From contig JANYBJ010000133.1 of NCBI GenBank assembly GCA_025360845.1, positions 1 through 33,039 on the forward strand: a stretch of DNA of 33,039 bases, given 5' to 3'. The DNA is from a bacterium (GTDB taxonomy: Bacteria > Verrucomicrobiota > Kiritimatiellia > RFP12 > UBA1067). Below are positions 15,744 through 23,313 of this stretch, piece after piece; position 1 is the first letter of the stretch, and each line of letters opens with the position of its first letter. Under the pieces are notes generated by a model, which was not told where the DNA came from, searched no databases, and was given only the letters and a program-made list of their open reading frames with translations. The position numbers and the translations under genes are program-made.

Positions 15744-17279
15744 ATGCACGATGAACCCACAGCTTCGCAGACGCCTGACGCGGCGGGACTGCTCCAGAAC
15801 CGCAACAAGGAGACCGGCAACCTGCTGCTCTCCGAACGCGCGGTCCATTACGTCTCCGTCCTCGCCGCGCTGCTCGCCTTCCGCCGCGAACATGAGCAGG
15901 AGCCGCTCCACGACGACCTCTTTGCCGCTGTCCGCTCCGGCCTGGACGACAGCGCCTACACGCACGACGCCTTCAATCAGGACATCCGCCAGCTTCTGCT
16001 CTGGAACCTCATCACCGACCGCCTCGAAAAGGAGCGCCTGCGCGGCTACAAGGACACCCGCCGCCGCAAATTCCGCTACCGGCTCACCGACGAGGCCGCC
16101 GCCTTTCTCCTCTGGCTCGAAGCCCGCCGCCGCGACGACCTGGAGCCCAACGACACCGACACCCGCGACCTGCTTTCGGAACTCATCGGCACCCTGCGCG
16201 AGACGGTCCGCCTCTTCAACAAGACCGGCGTGGAGACGCTGGACTACGAGACCGCGCGCGGCGTCTTCTATCGCCTCTCGCGCATGAGCACGCTCACGGA
16301 CAGCGCCAGCCAGGCCCTCGGCGATTTCAACATCCGCCTCCTGGGCTTCGCCGCCAGCCGCTACGATGCCCCCGCCGCACGCGTCATCCTTGCCGAACTC
16401 GAGCGCTTTCTGAAGCAGTTTCTCAACCGTATCCACACCTTGCGCACCGAGATCACCCCCGAGATCAGCAAACTGCGCCAGGCGCGCTACGCCGCCCGCT
16501 GGCAGGCCTGCCTTGAGAAAATGGAGGAGGAGAGCCGCGCCACATCGCACCTCATGCGCATGCGCCTGCCCCACCCCGAACGTGCCCTCGCCACGCTCGC
16601 CGCTTTCTACGCCGCCGAAGGCACGCTCGAACAGCTCTGCGCCCGCGTCAACACCGCCGCTCTCCTCGTCTGGCGCAAGCTCTACACCCACCTGCGCGAA
16701 CTCGAACGCCGCAGCCACCGCCTCGAAGACCTGCGCACGCGCGTCTGCGAACTCGCCCGCCTGCCCGCCGATACCGTTCCCTCCGACTACCTGCGTGGCC
16801 TGCTCGCGCCCGCCCGCATGGTCGGCGACATGCACTTTTGGGACGAGAACGAGAAGGCCATCCCGCCCCAGCCGCGCTGGGACCGGCACCGCCTCCGCGA
16901 AGAGGCGACACTCTGGCTCGAAGAGAAGCCGCGCGCCGACGGCGCCCCGCCCCAATCGCTGGACGAAGCCCGTCTGCACGCGCTCGAAGCCTGGATGTCC
17001 CAGCGCGGCCTAGCCCCTTCACCCGAAGGGACGCTCCGCGTCTCGCAGGGCGACTTCACCGCCTTCGAGGATTTTCCCCGCCTCATCGAACTCGCCCGCA
17101 GCGGCCTGCTCGGGCGCGGCGCACGCCTCGCCAAACTCGGTCTCGAACTCACCCCGACCTCAGACCCCGCGCGCGTCGAGGCCGACCGCCATGCGCTCGC
17201 CTTTTTCGATCAAATCGTACGGGCGACCGGCGGGTCGCCCCCTCCCTCATCCCCCTCCCGTTCATCCTTCACCCCTTAG
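15744..17279 (+). CDS. JetA/MksF/MukF-like kleisin subunit (Wadjet-type)
   Basis: The 511-residue protein looks like the kleisin of a Wadjet or MksBEF condensin. The N-terminal part (about 30-125) is a winged helix (LLLSERAVHYVSVLAALLAF, then RRKFRYRLTDEAAAFLLWLE). A helical region follows (about 140-260, SQALGDFNIRLLGFAASRYD and FLKQFLNRIHTLRTEITPEI). The C-terminal part is a second winged-helix-like region and ends in a low-complexity Pro/Ser tail encoded by a heptamer repeat. Wadjet kleisins link JetC ATPase heads and JetB. The jetB-like gene starts 16 nt downstream, but no jetC or jetD follows. The subtype cannot be fixed; the set-up resembles types with a DUF5716-like JetA. No ribosome binding site is seen. 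Confidence 0.62.
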   Translation: MHDEPTASQTPDAAGLLQNRNKETGNLLLSERAVHYVSVLAALLAFRREHEQEPLHDDLFAAVRSGLDDSAYTHDAFNQDIRQLLLWNLITDRLEKERLRGYKDTRRRKFRYRLTDEAAAFLLWLEARRRDDLEPNDTDTRDLLSELIGTLRETVRLFNKTGVETLDYETARGVFYRLSRMSTLTDSASQALGDFNIRLLGFAASRYDAPAARVILAELERFLKQFLNRIHTLRTEITPEISKLRQARYAARWQACLEKMEEESRATSHLMRMRLPHPERALATLAAFYAAEGTLEQLCARVNTAALLVWRKLYTHLRELERRSHRLEDLRTRVCELARLPADTVPSDYLRGLLAPARMVGDMHFWDENEKAIPPQPRWDRHRLREEATLWLEEKPRADGAPPQSLDEARLHALEAWMSQRGLAPSPEGTLRVSQGDFTAFEDFPRLIELARSGLLGRGARLAKLGLELTPTSDPARVEADRHALAFFDQIVRATGGSPPPSSPSRSSFTP

Positions 17280-17288
17280 CCTTCATCC
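17261..17288. repeat. Heptamer tandem repeat, four units
   Basis: Four 7-bp units (TTCATCC, TTCACCC, CTTAGCC, TTCATCC) span the end of the jetA-like gene and the gap to the jetB-like gene. The jetA-like stop codon lies in the third unit, at 17277-17279. Confidence 0.8.
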
Positions 17289-17295
17289 TTTTCTT

Positions 17296-17955
17296 ATGAA
17301 CGCCTTCGACGACCTTCTTCAAAAGCAGAAATCCCGCGTGCAGGCCGTGCTCAACATCCTGCTCGAAAGCCCTTATTTCTACAAGACCGACCACGAGGAG
17401 CACTTCCTCTTCCTGCGCCGTTACCAGCGCGAGTTCGCGGGCTTCTTCGAAGAGACCTTCGGCTGGCTGCTCATAGCCGACCCCAAGTGCGCGCGCCTCT
17501 ACAAGGAGACCTGGTACAACGAGCGCATCACGCCCTCCAACCGCGACCTCTTCAACTTCACCAAGCGCGACGAGTGCGTCGCCTTCATGCTGCTGCTGGA
17601 GTTTTTCGAGCACAAACTGGAGGAGGATTCCGCCAGCGTCGAGGAGCCGGACAACATCCGCTTCCGCTTCGGCGACCTGCTGCTCTTCGAGCGCAACCGG
17701 TTCCTCGAACTCTTTCCGGACCAGACCGACAGCTACACCGAAGAGGACGTGCGCAAGATCATGCGGCCCGTGATGCCGCAGCTCGAGAAGTACCGCTTCC
17801 TGCTGAAGATCGATCCGCCGGACGACGAGGCGATCGAGCCTGACGACACGATTTACGAGTGCCTCCCCGCCCTCTGGCACTACAGCGTCCAGCGCATCTC
17901 CCGCCCCATCGACGAGGTTCCGGACGCCTCTCCCAACGTGAATGTTGAAAGTTGA
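17296..17955 (+). CDS. JetB/MksE/MukE-like KITE subunit (Wadjet-type)
   Basis: The 219-residue acidic protein resembles the small winged-helix (KITE) subunit of Wadjet or MukBEF complexes: an N-terminal VQAVLNILLESPYFYKTD, then EFAGFFEETFGWLLIADPKC and, near the C-terminus, VRKIMRPVMPQLEKYRFL with an IYECLPALWHY strand. KITE dimers bind the kleisin next to the SMC heads. The partner kleisin is encoded just upstream. The last residues (NVNVES) are encoded by the GTTGAAx heptamer repeat, so the natural C-terminus may have been replaced. No SMC ATPase or topoisomerase-like JetD gene follows; the next gene is convergent and unrelated. Confidence 0.6.
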   Translation: MNAFDDLLQKQKSRVQAVLNILLESPYFYKTDHEEHFLFLRRYQREFAGFFEETFGWLLIADPKCARLYKETWYNERITPSNRDLFNFTKRDECVAFMLLLEFFEHKLEEDSASVEEPDNIRFRFGDLLLFERNRFLELFPDQTDSYTEEDVRKIMRPVMPQLEKYRFLLKIDPPDDEAIEPDDTIYECLPALWHYSVQRISRPIDEVPDASPNVNVES

Positions 17956-17957
17956 GA
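17937..17957. repeat. Heptamer tandem repeat, three units
   Basis: Three 7-bp units (CGTGAAT, GTTGAAA, GTTGAGA) cover the end of the jetB-like gene, including its stop. They belong to the same unit type as 12579-12613 behind uvrC. Confidence 0.7.
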
Positions 17958-17982
17958 ACTTGCTGACGGCCCGTCTCTCAAC

Positions 17983-18987
17983 TCAGGGGACTTCGAGGGC
18001 GCCCACGTCGGCGTATCCGTTAGAGGGGCGCCGCCGCCCCATCTGATCGAGCCGCTGACATTGTACGCTGCTGTACGTCCGCACGAAGCGCACGCTCACC
18101 GGGCCTTCGCTCGGCTGCGTCCTGAAGGATGACCAGAAGGTGTCATCCAAGCCGGCATTTGGCCCTAAGCGGCCGCCGGCCGCCGCATCAAAACCACGAT
18201 AGGAGAAGGGTATGCGGTTGAGTGCGGCGCCTCGAGGAGGGTACCCGAGGATGATCGGCAGGCCCTCGCCCACGCCGACAGAGAGAATCGTGGCGTCCGT
18301 GAGAGACGCGGAACGGTCGATGACGTCATCGCGATTTGCGTTGACGGTGTTGCCGGCGATGATCGAGTGCGCGAGAATCATGTTTTCGACGACGTGTGCG
18401 TTGCCGATCGTTGCCGCGATGCCGCCGACAGAATACACGCCGCCGCCCGCCGCTCCGAAACCGACGGCCGCGTTCCCGGCGATCAGACAGTCTGAAAGGA
18501 TCAGGCGATCCCCGTACACCGCTCCGCCGAACGCCCCGCGATCGCGGCTGCCGACCGTGTCACCCGTCACCGCGTTGTCGTAGAAGGTGCAGCCCGTGAG
18601 CGTGGCTTTACCCCAGACCGCCAAGCCGCCGCCGCGCGCCAGCGTAAACGGCTGCGCTGGGTCCGCACGCGCTTCGGCCACCGAGCGCCCGCCTGTCACG
18701 GTGATGTTTTTCAGGGCCACGTTGCCAAAGACGGCTAACACCCGCGCCGGCGTGGCGGGGTTGCCTGCCCAGCGGAGGGTGACCCCCAACGGCAACGCCG
18801 AAGCGTCGAGCGTCACGTTTTTGCGCGCGACGAGCGCGGCCGGCGGGAAGCATAATGTCCACCTGTTGGGCAAAAAACTATACATTTGAGAGTCGCCCAA
18901 ACACCTGTCCCTATGGACGCCGCTATGGACGCCGTTGAAGAGGAACCGGGGACGTGATATGACTTTGGGGTGTGCTGAAAAAGTCAC
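17983..18987 (-). pseudogene. Beta-helix / choice-of-anchor Q-like surface protein, 5'-truncated
   Basis: The frame encodes a right-handed beta-helix of the kind found in secreted polymorphic outer membrane-type proteins: KNVTLDASAL, then NVALKNITVTGG, GGGLAVWGKATLTGCTFYDN, GGAVYGDRLILSDCLIAGN and GGGVYSVGG rungs, with a C-terminal YADVGALEVP that resembles the choice-of-anchor Q end. No signal peptide is present. The first 45 or so residues do not look like the family and include a 12-bp tandem repeat, so the true N-terminus has probably been lost near 18860-18890. It is convergent with the jetB-like gene. It is probably not exported as it stands. Confidence 0.6.
18911..18934. repeat. 12-bp tandem repeat, two exact units
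   Basis: CTATGGACGCCG occurs twice in direct succession (18911-18922 and 18923-18934), in the non-homologous 5' part of the beta-helix frame. Confidence 0.8.
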
Positions 18988-19089
18988 TCGTCAACGCCTC
19001 ACGGCGTCACTACGAACGCTTTGCAGCCGTTTGTTGTGTGCCCGTGAGGGCATTCCGTTCGATTGCCTCCGCGCGCCGACTTTTTCAGC
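18974..19089. mobile_element. MITE-like element with 12-bp perfect terminal inverted repeats
   Basis: GCTGAAAAAGTC (18974-18985) is repeated inverted as GACTTTTTCAGC (19078-19089), bounding 116 bp without a convincing gene. Ends of this form occur in several transposon families, so it may be a non-autonomous derivative of an insertion sequence. No clear target-site duplication is visible. Confidence 0.55.
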
Positions 19090-19345
19090 GCAACCGACTT
19101 CGGGCAAACGGCAGAAACGCAGCGAAAGAGCGGTGAACGGATGACGGCTGGCGGCTGGCGGCCCATCCGGCATGCTTATGAAGCCGGTCCGGGGCTCCTT
19201 TTCCACCCGCGTCGTTCCTGTCCCCGCTCTTGCCGCCACAGGGTGTTGGCAGGGTGATGACATGCACCAGGCGCGCCAGGCGGGCAGCCGAGGCCGGCCG
19301 TTCCCGGTGTCGAGCGCGAAGCGCAGACCTGCGCCTCATCCGTTC
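19090..19345. other. Intergenic stretch without a recognised gene
   Basis: Together with the MITE-like element this stretch makes the 466-bp gap between the beta-helix fragment and the SGNH operon. It contains a heptamer CGGCTGG repeated twice (19145-19158) and no frame with a recognisable product on either strand. Nothing else stands out. Confidence 0.5.
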
Positions 19346-19374
19346 TCGACAAGCGGGAACGGGCGCGGTATTGT
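19346..19374 (+). promoter_or_regulatory. Candidate promoter of the SGNH-Gfo/Idh operon
   Basis: TCGACA (19346-19351) and TATTGT (19369-19374) are separated by exactly 17 bp. The predicted leader is about 70 nt and ends in AAGGAG ahead of ATG 19454. Confidence 0.45.
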
Positions 19375-19453
19375 TAACGGCATGCTTTGAAGCTGGGCAC
19401 GGGGGACACGCGCCCGCTTCGGGCACAACAAAAAAAGAACAAGGAGAGTGTTG

Positions 19454-20752
19454 ATGAACATGCGTATGACGCTTGTCGGGTGTGTGTTGCTGGCCGGAAC
19501 GTTGGCCCGCTGCGAAACAGCGGAGAAGACGTTCTTCTTCAAAGACAAGGACTCGGTTGTTTTCCTCGGTGACAGCATCACCGAGCAGAGGCTTTACACC
19601 ACGTATATCGAAGCCTACACCCTGACCCGGTTCCCGGCCAGCACGTTCACCTTCCGCAACGTCGGCTGGGGCGGAGACACCGCGTGGCTGCGCCAGCGCG
19701 CCCACCCGGACGAGGGCTCGCTCTTCGCGGCGACGGGCGCTGCACTTGACGACATGGTCACCAAGGCCGTCGGCGCGGGCCTCGCCCGCGACGTGCTGCC
19801 GCTCAAGCCCACCGCCGTGACGGTCGACTTCAGCATGAACGACCACGCCTACCAGGCCTTCCGCGAAGACATCTTCCGCGCGCACGTCCGCAGCCAGAAG
19901 GAGATCGTCGACGTGCTCAAGAAAAACGGCGCGCGGGTGGCCCTCCTGACGACCCAGCCGATCGAGGACAAGCGCCCCGACCCCGACAAGGACGTCAAGA
20001 ACCAGTCGCTGCGCAAATTCTCGGACGGCATCAAAGAGGTTGCCGTAAAAGAGGGCGCGACCTTCGTCGACCAGTTCGACCCCTACATGGCGCTCATGCT
20101 GAAAGCGCGCGTTGGGAAGCCCGACGCCCTCATCGGCGGCGGCGATGCGGTACACCCCGGCCCGGCGGGCCACACGATCATGGCGTGGGCGATCCTGAAG
20201 GGGCTGGACGCGCCCGCGTGCGTCTCCTGCGCGTGCTTCGACGTCTCGCGCTGGCTCCGCAGCAAGGTCGTCTGCGACAGGCAGTGCGCGATCTCCAACG
20301 TCAAGTTCAGCGGCGGCGCACTGAGCTTCGACCGGCTGGACAAGGCGCTGCCCATGCCGATCGACGAACGTGCGGCGTCCGCGCTCCAGCTCGCGACGGT
20401 GACCGACGACCTCAACCGCTACATGCTGACGGTCAAAGGCCTGAAAGCCGCCCGCTATGACGTGTCCGTCAACGGCGCCACCGTCGCCACGCTCTCCAAA
20501 GAGGAGCTGGCCAAAGGCTTCAACCTCGCCACTGTCGCCACGCCCGGCATGGTGCAGGCCAAGCAGGTGCTCGATCTGGTGTTCAAGAAGAACAACGTCT
20601 ATTTCGACCGCTGGCGCAATGTGCAACTGGCTAACGGCAAGCCGGAGCGCCTGGCCGAACTCGACAAACAGATCGCCGATCTCGAAGCGCAGATCGACGT
20701 CGCACGTCAACCTAAAACCCTGAATTTCCAAATCAAACCCGTCACCAAGTAA
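19454..20752 (+). CDS. Secreted SGNH/GDSL hydrolase with extra C-terminal domain
   Basis: The 432-residue protein starts with a short signal peptide-like segment (MRMTLVGCVLLAGTLARC). The catalytic Ser41 lies in FLGDSIT (38-43), block II is NVGWGGDT (69-76), Asn129 lies in SMND, and Asp231 and His234 lie in DAVHP. These are the SGNH esterase residues. About 180 residues follow, including a charged helix (about 395-415), and no close match is recognised. It may deacetylate or deesterify polysaccharides outside the cytoplasm. ATG 19454 has AAGGAG 7 nt upstream, better than the in-frame GTG and TTG just before it. The Gfo/Idh gene follows after 14 nt. Confidence 0.88.
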   Translation: MNMRMTLVGCVLLAGTLARCETAEKTFFFKDKDSVVFLGDSITEQRLYTTYIEAYTLTRFPASTFTFRNVGWGGDTAWLRQRAHPDEGSLFAATGAALDDMVTKAVGAGLARDVLPLKPTAVTVDFSMNDHAYQAFREDIFRAHVRSQKEIVDVLKKNGARVALLTTQPIEDKRPDPDKDVKNQSLRKFSDGIKEVAVKEGATFVDQFDPYMALMLKARVGKPDALIGGGDAVHPGPAGHTIMAWAILKGLDAPACVSCACFDVSRWLRSKVVCDRQCAISNVKFSGGALSFDRLDKALPMPIDERAASALQLATVTDDLNRYMLTVKGLKAARYDVSVNGATVATLSKEELAKGFNLATVATPGMVQAKQVLDLVFKKNNVYFDRWRNVQLANGKPERLAELDKQIADLEAQIDVARQPKTLNFQIKPVTK

Positions 20753-20766
20753 GGCCCTTGAAAACC

Positions 20767-22095
20767 ATGAACACAAACCGTAGAACCTTTCTCAAAGGCG
20801 CCGCCATCGCCGGCATGCCCTTCATCCTGCCGTCCAACATCTGGGCCGCGGAAACCAAACCCAACAGCCGTCCCAACATCGGCTTCATCGGCATGGGCAA
20901 GCAGGCCGGCGGCTTGATGGGTGGCTTCCTTTACCAAGACGTGCAGGTGGTCGCGGTCTGCGACGTGGACACCACGCGCCGAGAGGCCGCCAAGAAAAGA
21001 GTCGATGAGTTTTACACCAAGGAGCCCACCAAAGGCACGCCCGACTGCAAGGCGTACAACAACTTCCGCGAACTGCTCGCACGCAAAGACATCGACATGG
21101 TGTGCATCGCCACGCCCGACCACTGGCATGCGATCATCACGCTCGCGGCGCTGCGCTCGGGCAAAGACGTCTATTGCGAAAAGCCGCTGACGCACAACAT
21201 CCACGAGGCGATCGAGGTCATCAAGGCCGTGGACGCCAATAAGCGCATCCTGCAGACCGGCTCGATGCAGCGTTCGGACAGAGAGTTCCGCGTCGCTTGC
21301 GAACTGGTCAGAAACGGCGCCATCGGCAAAGTGGAGCGCGTCGAGTGCCAGTTCGGCGATCCGGGCAGGCCTTATGACCTGAAGGAGGAGGCGATGGAGC
21401 CGGGGCTGGACTGGGACCTGTGGCTGGGGCCCGCGCAGAAGGCCTTCTACAACTCCGAGCTCAGCCCGCGCGGCGTACACGACCACTTCCCGAACTGGCG
21501 CAACTACCGCGAATTCGGCGGCGGCATGGTGACGGACTGGGGCGCGCATCACCTCGATATCGCCCAGTGGGGTCTGGGCATGGACGACAGCGGCCCCGTC
21601 GAGGTCCGCCCGCCTGAAAAGGCCGACGACAAGCGCGGTGCCGTGCTGGTCTACGCGAACGGCGTGACCGTGACGCACAAGGACGGCTTCGGCGTGGACT
21701 TCTTCGGCACCGAGGGCGAGGTTCAGGTCAACCGCGGCAAGTTCACCTTCACACGCAACGGTCAGCAGATCGCCAAGTTCACCAGGAGCGAGGACGGCTC
21801 GTCCTGCGAGGCCCAGGTGCAGAAGGCGCAGAAGGAGTTTCTGGCCGACGCCAAGACCAAGCTCTACGTCAGCAAGGGGCACATCCCCGACTTCATGAAC
21901 AGCGTCAAGACTCGCCAGAAGCCGATCACCAGCGAGCAGGTCGGCGGCCGCTCCGCGATCTGCTGCCACCTGATGAACCAGGCCTACTACAACCACGCGA
22001 AAATCCTCTGGGACCCCGCCAAGTTCGCTTTCCGGAACGGGTCGGGCGACACCAAGTGGCTGACGCGCGATTACCGCGGGCCTTGGAAAGTGTAA
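20767..22095 (+). CDS. Tat-exported Gfo/Idh/MocA family oxidoreductase
   Basis: The 442-residue protein has a twin-arginine signal (NRRTFLKGAAIAG, 4-16), the Rossmann motif IGFIGMGKQAGG (38-49), ATPDHWH (115-121) and the intact CEKPL motif (137-141, Lys139). DWGAHHLDIAQWGLG in the C-terminal half carries the histidines expected in the active site. It is probably an NAD(P)-dependent sugar or inositol-type dehydrogenase or isomerase acting outside the cytoplasm. ATG 20767 gives the twin arginines in the usual place; an in-frame TTG 9 nt earlier is less likely. It forms an operon with the SGNH hydrolase, so the pair may act on the same glycan. Confidence 0.92.
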   Translation: MNTNRRTFLKGAAIAGMPFILPSNIWAAETKPNSRPNIGFIGMGKQAGGLMGGFLYQDVQVVAVCDVDTTRREAAKKRVDEFYTKEPTKGTPDCKAYNNFRELLARKDIDMVCIATPDHWHAIITLAALRSGKDVYCEKPLTHNIHEAIEVIKAVDANKRILQTGSMQRSDREFRVACELVRNGAIGKVERVECQFGDPGRPYDLKEEAMEPGLDWDLWLGPAQKAFYNSELSPRGVHDHFPNWRNYREFGGGMVTDWGAHHLDIAQWGLGMDDSGPVEVRPPEKADDKRGAVLVYANGVTVTHKDGFGVDFFGTEGEVQVNRGKFTFTRNGQQIAKFTRSEDGSSCEAQVQKAQKEFLADAKTKLYVSKGHIPDFMNSVKTRQKPITSEQVGGRSAICCHLMNQAYYNHAKILWDPAKFAFRNGSGDTKWLTRDYRGPWKV

Positions 22096-22113
22096 GCGAG
22101 GGGATGTGGGGCA

Positions 22114-22129
22114 GGCGCGACTCCGCGCC
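22114..22129. repeat. Small GC-rich hairpin
   Basis: GGCGCG (22114-22119) and CGCGCC (22124-22129) enclose ACTC, 18 nt after the Gfo/Idh stop. It may help end transcription, though no T-run follows directly. Confidence 0.4.
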
Positions 22130-22158
22130 GCACCTGTTTTGTATCCTTCTATCGGAGA

Positions 22159-22226
22159 ATGGAGGGCGAGCGTCCTCGCGAGCCGTTGTGCCTAGCTGAA
22201 CGGCTCGACAGAGTCTCGCCCTCCAT
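22159..22226. repeat. Large two-part palindromic element
   Basis: A perfect 12-bp outer stem (22159-22170 with 22215-22226, ATGGAGGGCGAG) encloses a perfect inner 8-bp stem, GAGCCGTT (22180-22187) with AACGGCTC (22199-22206). It lies between two convergent genes and could act as a transcription end or as a REP-like mobile repeat. ACGGCTCG also occurs in the element at 32857. Confidence 0.75.
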
Positions 22227-22266
22227 ATCCTTCAAGGTGCCGCAGGCGTTGTCGATAACGTGACCG

Positions 22267-23094
22267 TTATTTGAGCAGCTTCAGGAGGAGCGGTTCCAGC
22301 GCTTCCGCCCAGACCTGATAGCCCTTGGCGTTCGGATGCACGGTGTCGGCCATCAGTTCTTTCTTCGGCAGCCCGTCCTGCTCCGCGAATCCCGGCCAGA
22401 GATCAAGGAACGTGACATACCCGAGCGCCTCCAGTTTGGCGATCTTCTGATTGATCTCGCGGATCGGCGCGACGAAGTTCTCGGGGCTGCGCGGCAGCAC
22501 GCTTAAGAGCACGATCTTGCAGCCGGGCGCTTTGGCGTGAACCGTCTTGCAGATGGCCTCGCTGCCCTCGGCGATCTCTGCTGGCGTGTTTTCGCGGGCG
22601 TTCTGGGTGCCGGTCCGGTTGTTGGTGCCGATCAGCAGCACCACGACCTTGGGCTGAATACCGTCGAACTCGCCGTTGTTGAGACGCCAGAGGACGTTCT
22701 GCGTGCGGTCCCAGCCGAAGCCCAGATTCACCACGTGACGCTTTCCGTAATAGCGCTCCCAGACCTCTTGACCGCGGTGGACCGGCGAAGGTGTCGGCCC
22801 GCCGAACATGTGGGTAATGGAGTCGCCGATAAAGACCAAATCCACCGGCTGCTGTTTGATCAGCTCCTTGACCTGTTCGTGGCGCTGGTACCAGTCGTAG
22901 AAATCATTCTCAAGTTTCGGCACCGGCACGACGGCTGTGTTGGTAACGGCGTTCTGGGCCTCTGCGGTGGCAGTGGCCAGTAAAAGCAAGAGGAACAGGC
23001 CGAGGCGGACGGTGCGATGCCCCGTCCCTGCCCCGCGAAACATAAACTTTAACCCAAGTGCCTTGTTTGTGAAGTCGCCGATAACCTTGCTCAT
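22267..23094 (-). CDS. Secreted SGNH/GDSL hydrolase (PAF acetylhydrolase-like)
   Basis: The 275-residue protein resembles platelet-activating factor acetylhydrolase-type SGNH esterases. Ser92 lies in FIGDSIT, GTNN (156-159) gives the Gly/Asn pair of blocks II/III, and DTVHPN gives Asp250 and His253. LGLFLLLLLATATAEA (about 32-47) is a signal peptide core with an unusually long N-terminal part. ATG 23094 is chosen because AAAGGA lies 6 nt ahead; ATG 23043 would give a more ordinary signal peptide but has no ribosome binding site. Probable substrates are acylated carbohydrates. It is the last gene of a minus-strand run with two small proteins. Confidence 0.88.
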   Translation of the reverse strand: MSKVIGDFTNKALGLKFMFRGAGTGHRTVRLGLFLLLLLATATAEAQNAVTNTAVVPVPKLENDFYDWYQRHEQVKELIKQQPVDLVFIGDSITHMFGGPTPSPVHRGQEVWERYYGKRHVVNLGFGWDRTQNVLWRLNNGEFDGIQPKVVVLLIGTNNRTGTQNARENTPAEIAEGSEAICKTVHAKAPGCKIVLLSVLPRSPENFVAPIREINQKIAKLEALGYVTFLDLWPGFAEQDGLPKKELMADTVHPNAKGYQVWAEALEPLLLKLLK

Positions 23095-23115
23095 GATGGA
23101 TCCTTTCATTTTTTC

Positions 23116-23277
23116 TCACCCCAGTAAGTCGCGATGAATTCGCCAGCCAAGATAGACGCCGGCCATGCTGCCGATTCCGCCGATGAAGTAACCGGTCATG
23201 AACCCGACTTTTGCTCCGAGCCACCAGCCGAGCGAGCCCAGAGCCGTCATCCCAACGAAGATGCAGAGCTTGCACAT
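23116..23277 (-). CDS. Small two-span glycine-rich membrane protein
   Basis: The 53-residue product (CKLCIFVGMTALGSLGWWLG, then AKVGFMTGYFIGGIGSMAGVYLG) has two hydrophobic segments with glycine-zipper spacing and a basic end (WRIHRDLLG). No family is recognised. An upstream in-frame start exists at 23307, but GAGGAG ahead of ATG 23277 decides. It sits between the zinc-ribbon gene and the SGNH hydrolase. Confidence 0.6.
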   Translation of the reverse strand: MCKLCIFVGMTALGSLGWWLGAKVGFMTGYFIGGIGSMAGVYLGWRIHRDLLG

Positions 23278-23313
23278 AAGGGTCTCCTCTTTCGTCCACT
23301 GCGGCAAATCGTA

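Noticed and set aside
15498-16979. A long minus-strand frame opposite the jetA-like gene
   Set aside because: The composition follows the GC-rich third positions of the sense gene and no domain is recognisable; the + strand frame has winged-helix features.
18974-19089. The MITE-like region as a CRISPR or CRISPR-like array
   Set aside because: There are only two inverted copies of a 12-bp end and no regular direct repeats or spacers. No CRISPR array is seen anywhere in the window.
19085-20776. A long minus-strand frame opposite the SGNH hydrolase gene
   Set aside because: It is His/Val/Arg-rich with no family features, while the + strand frame has the SGNH residues, a ribosome binding site and a signal peptide.
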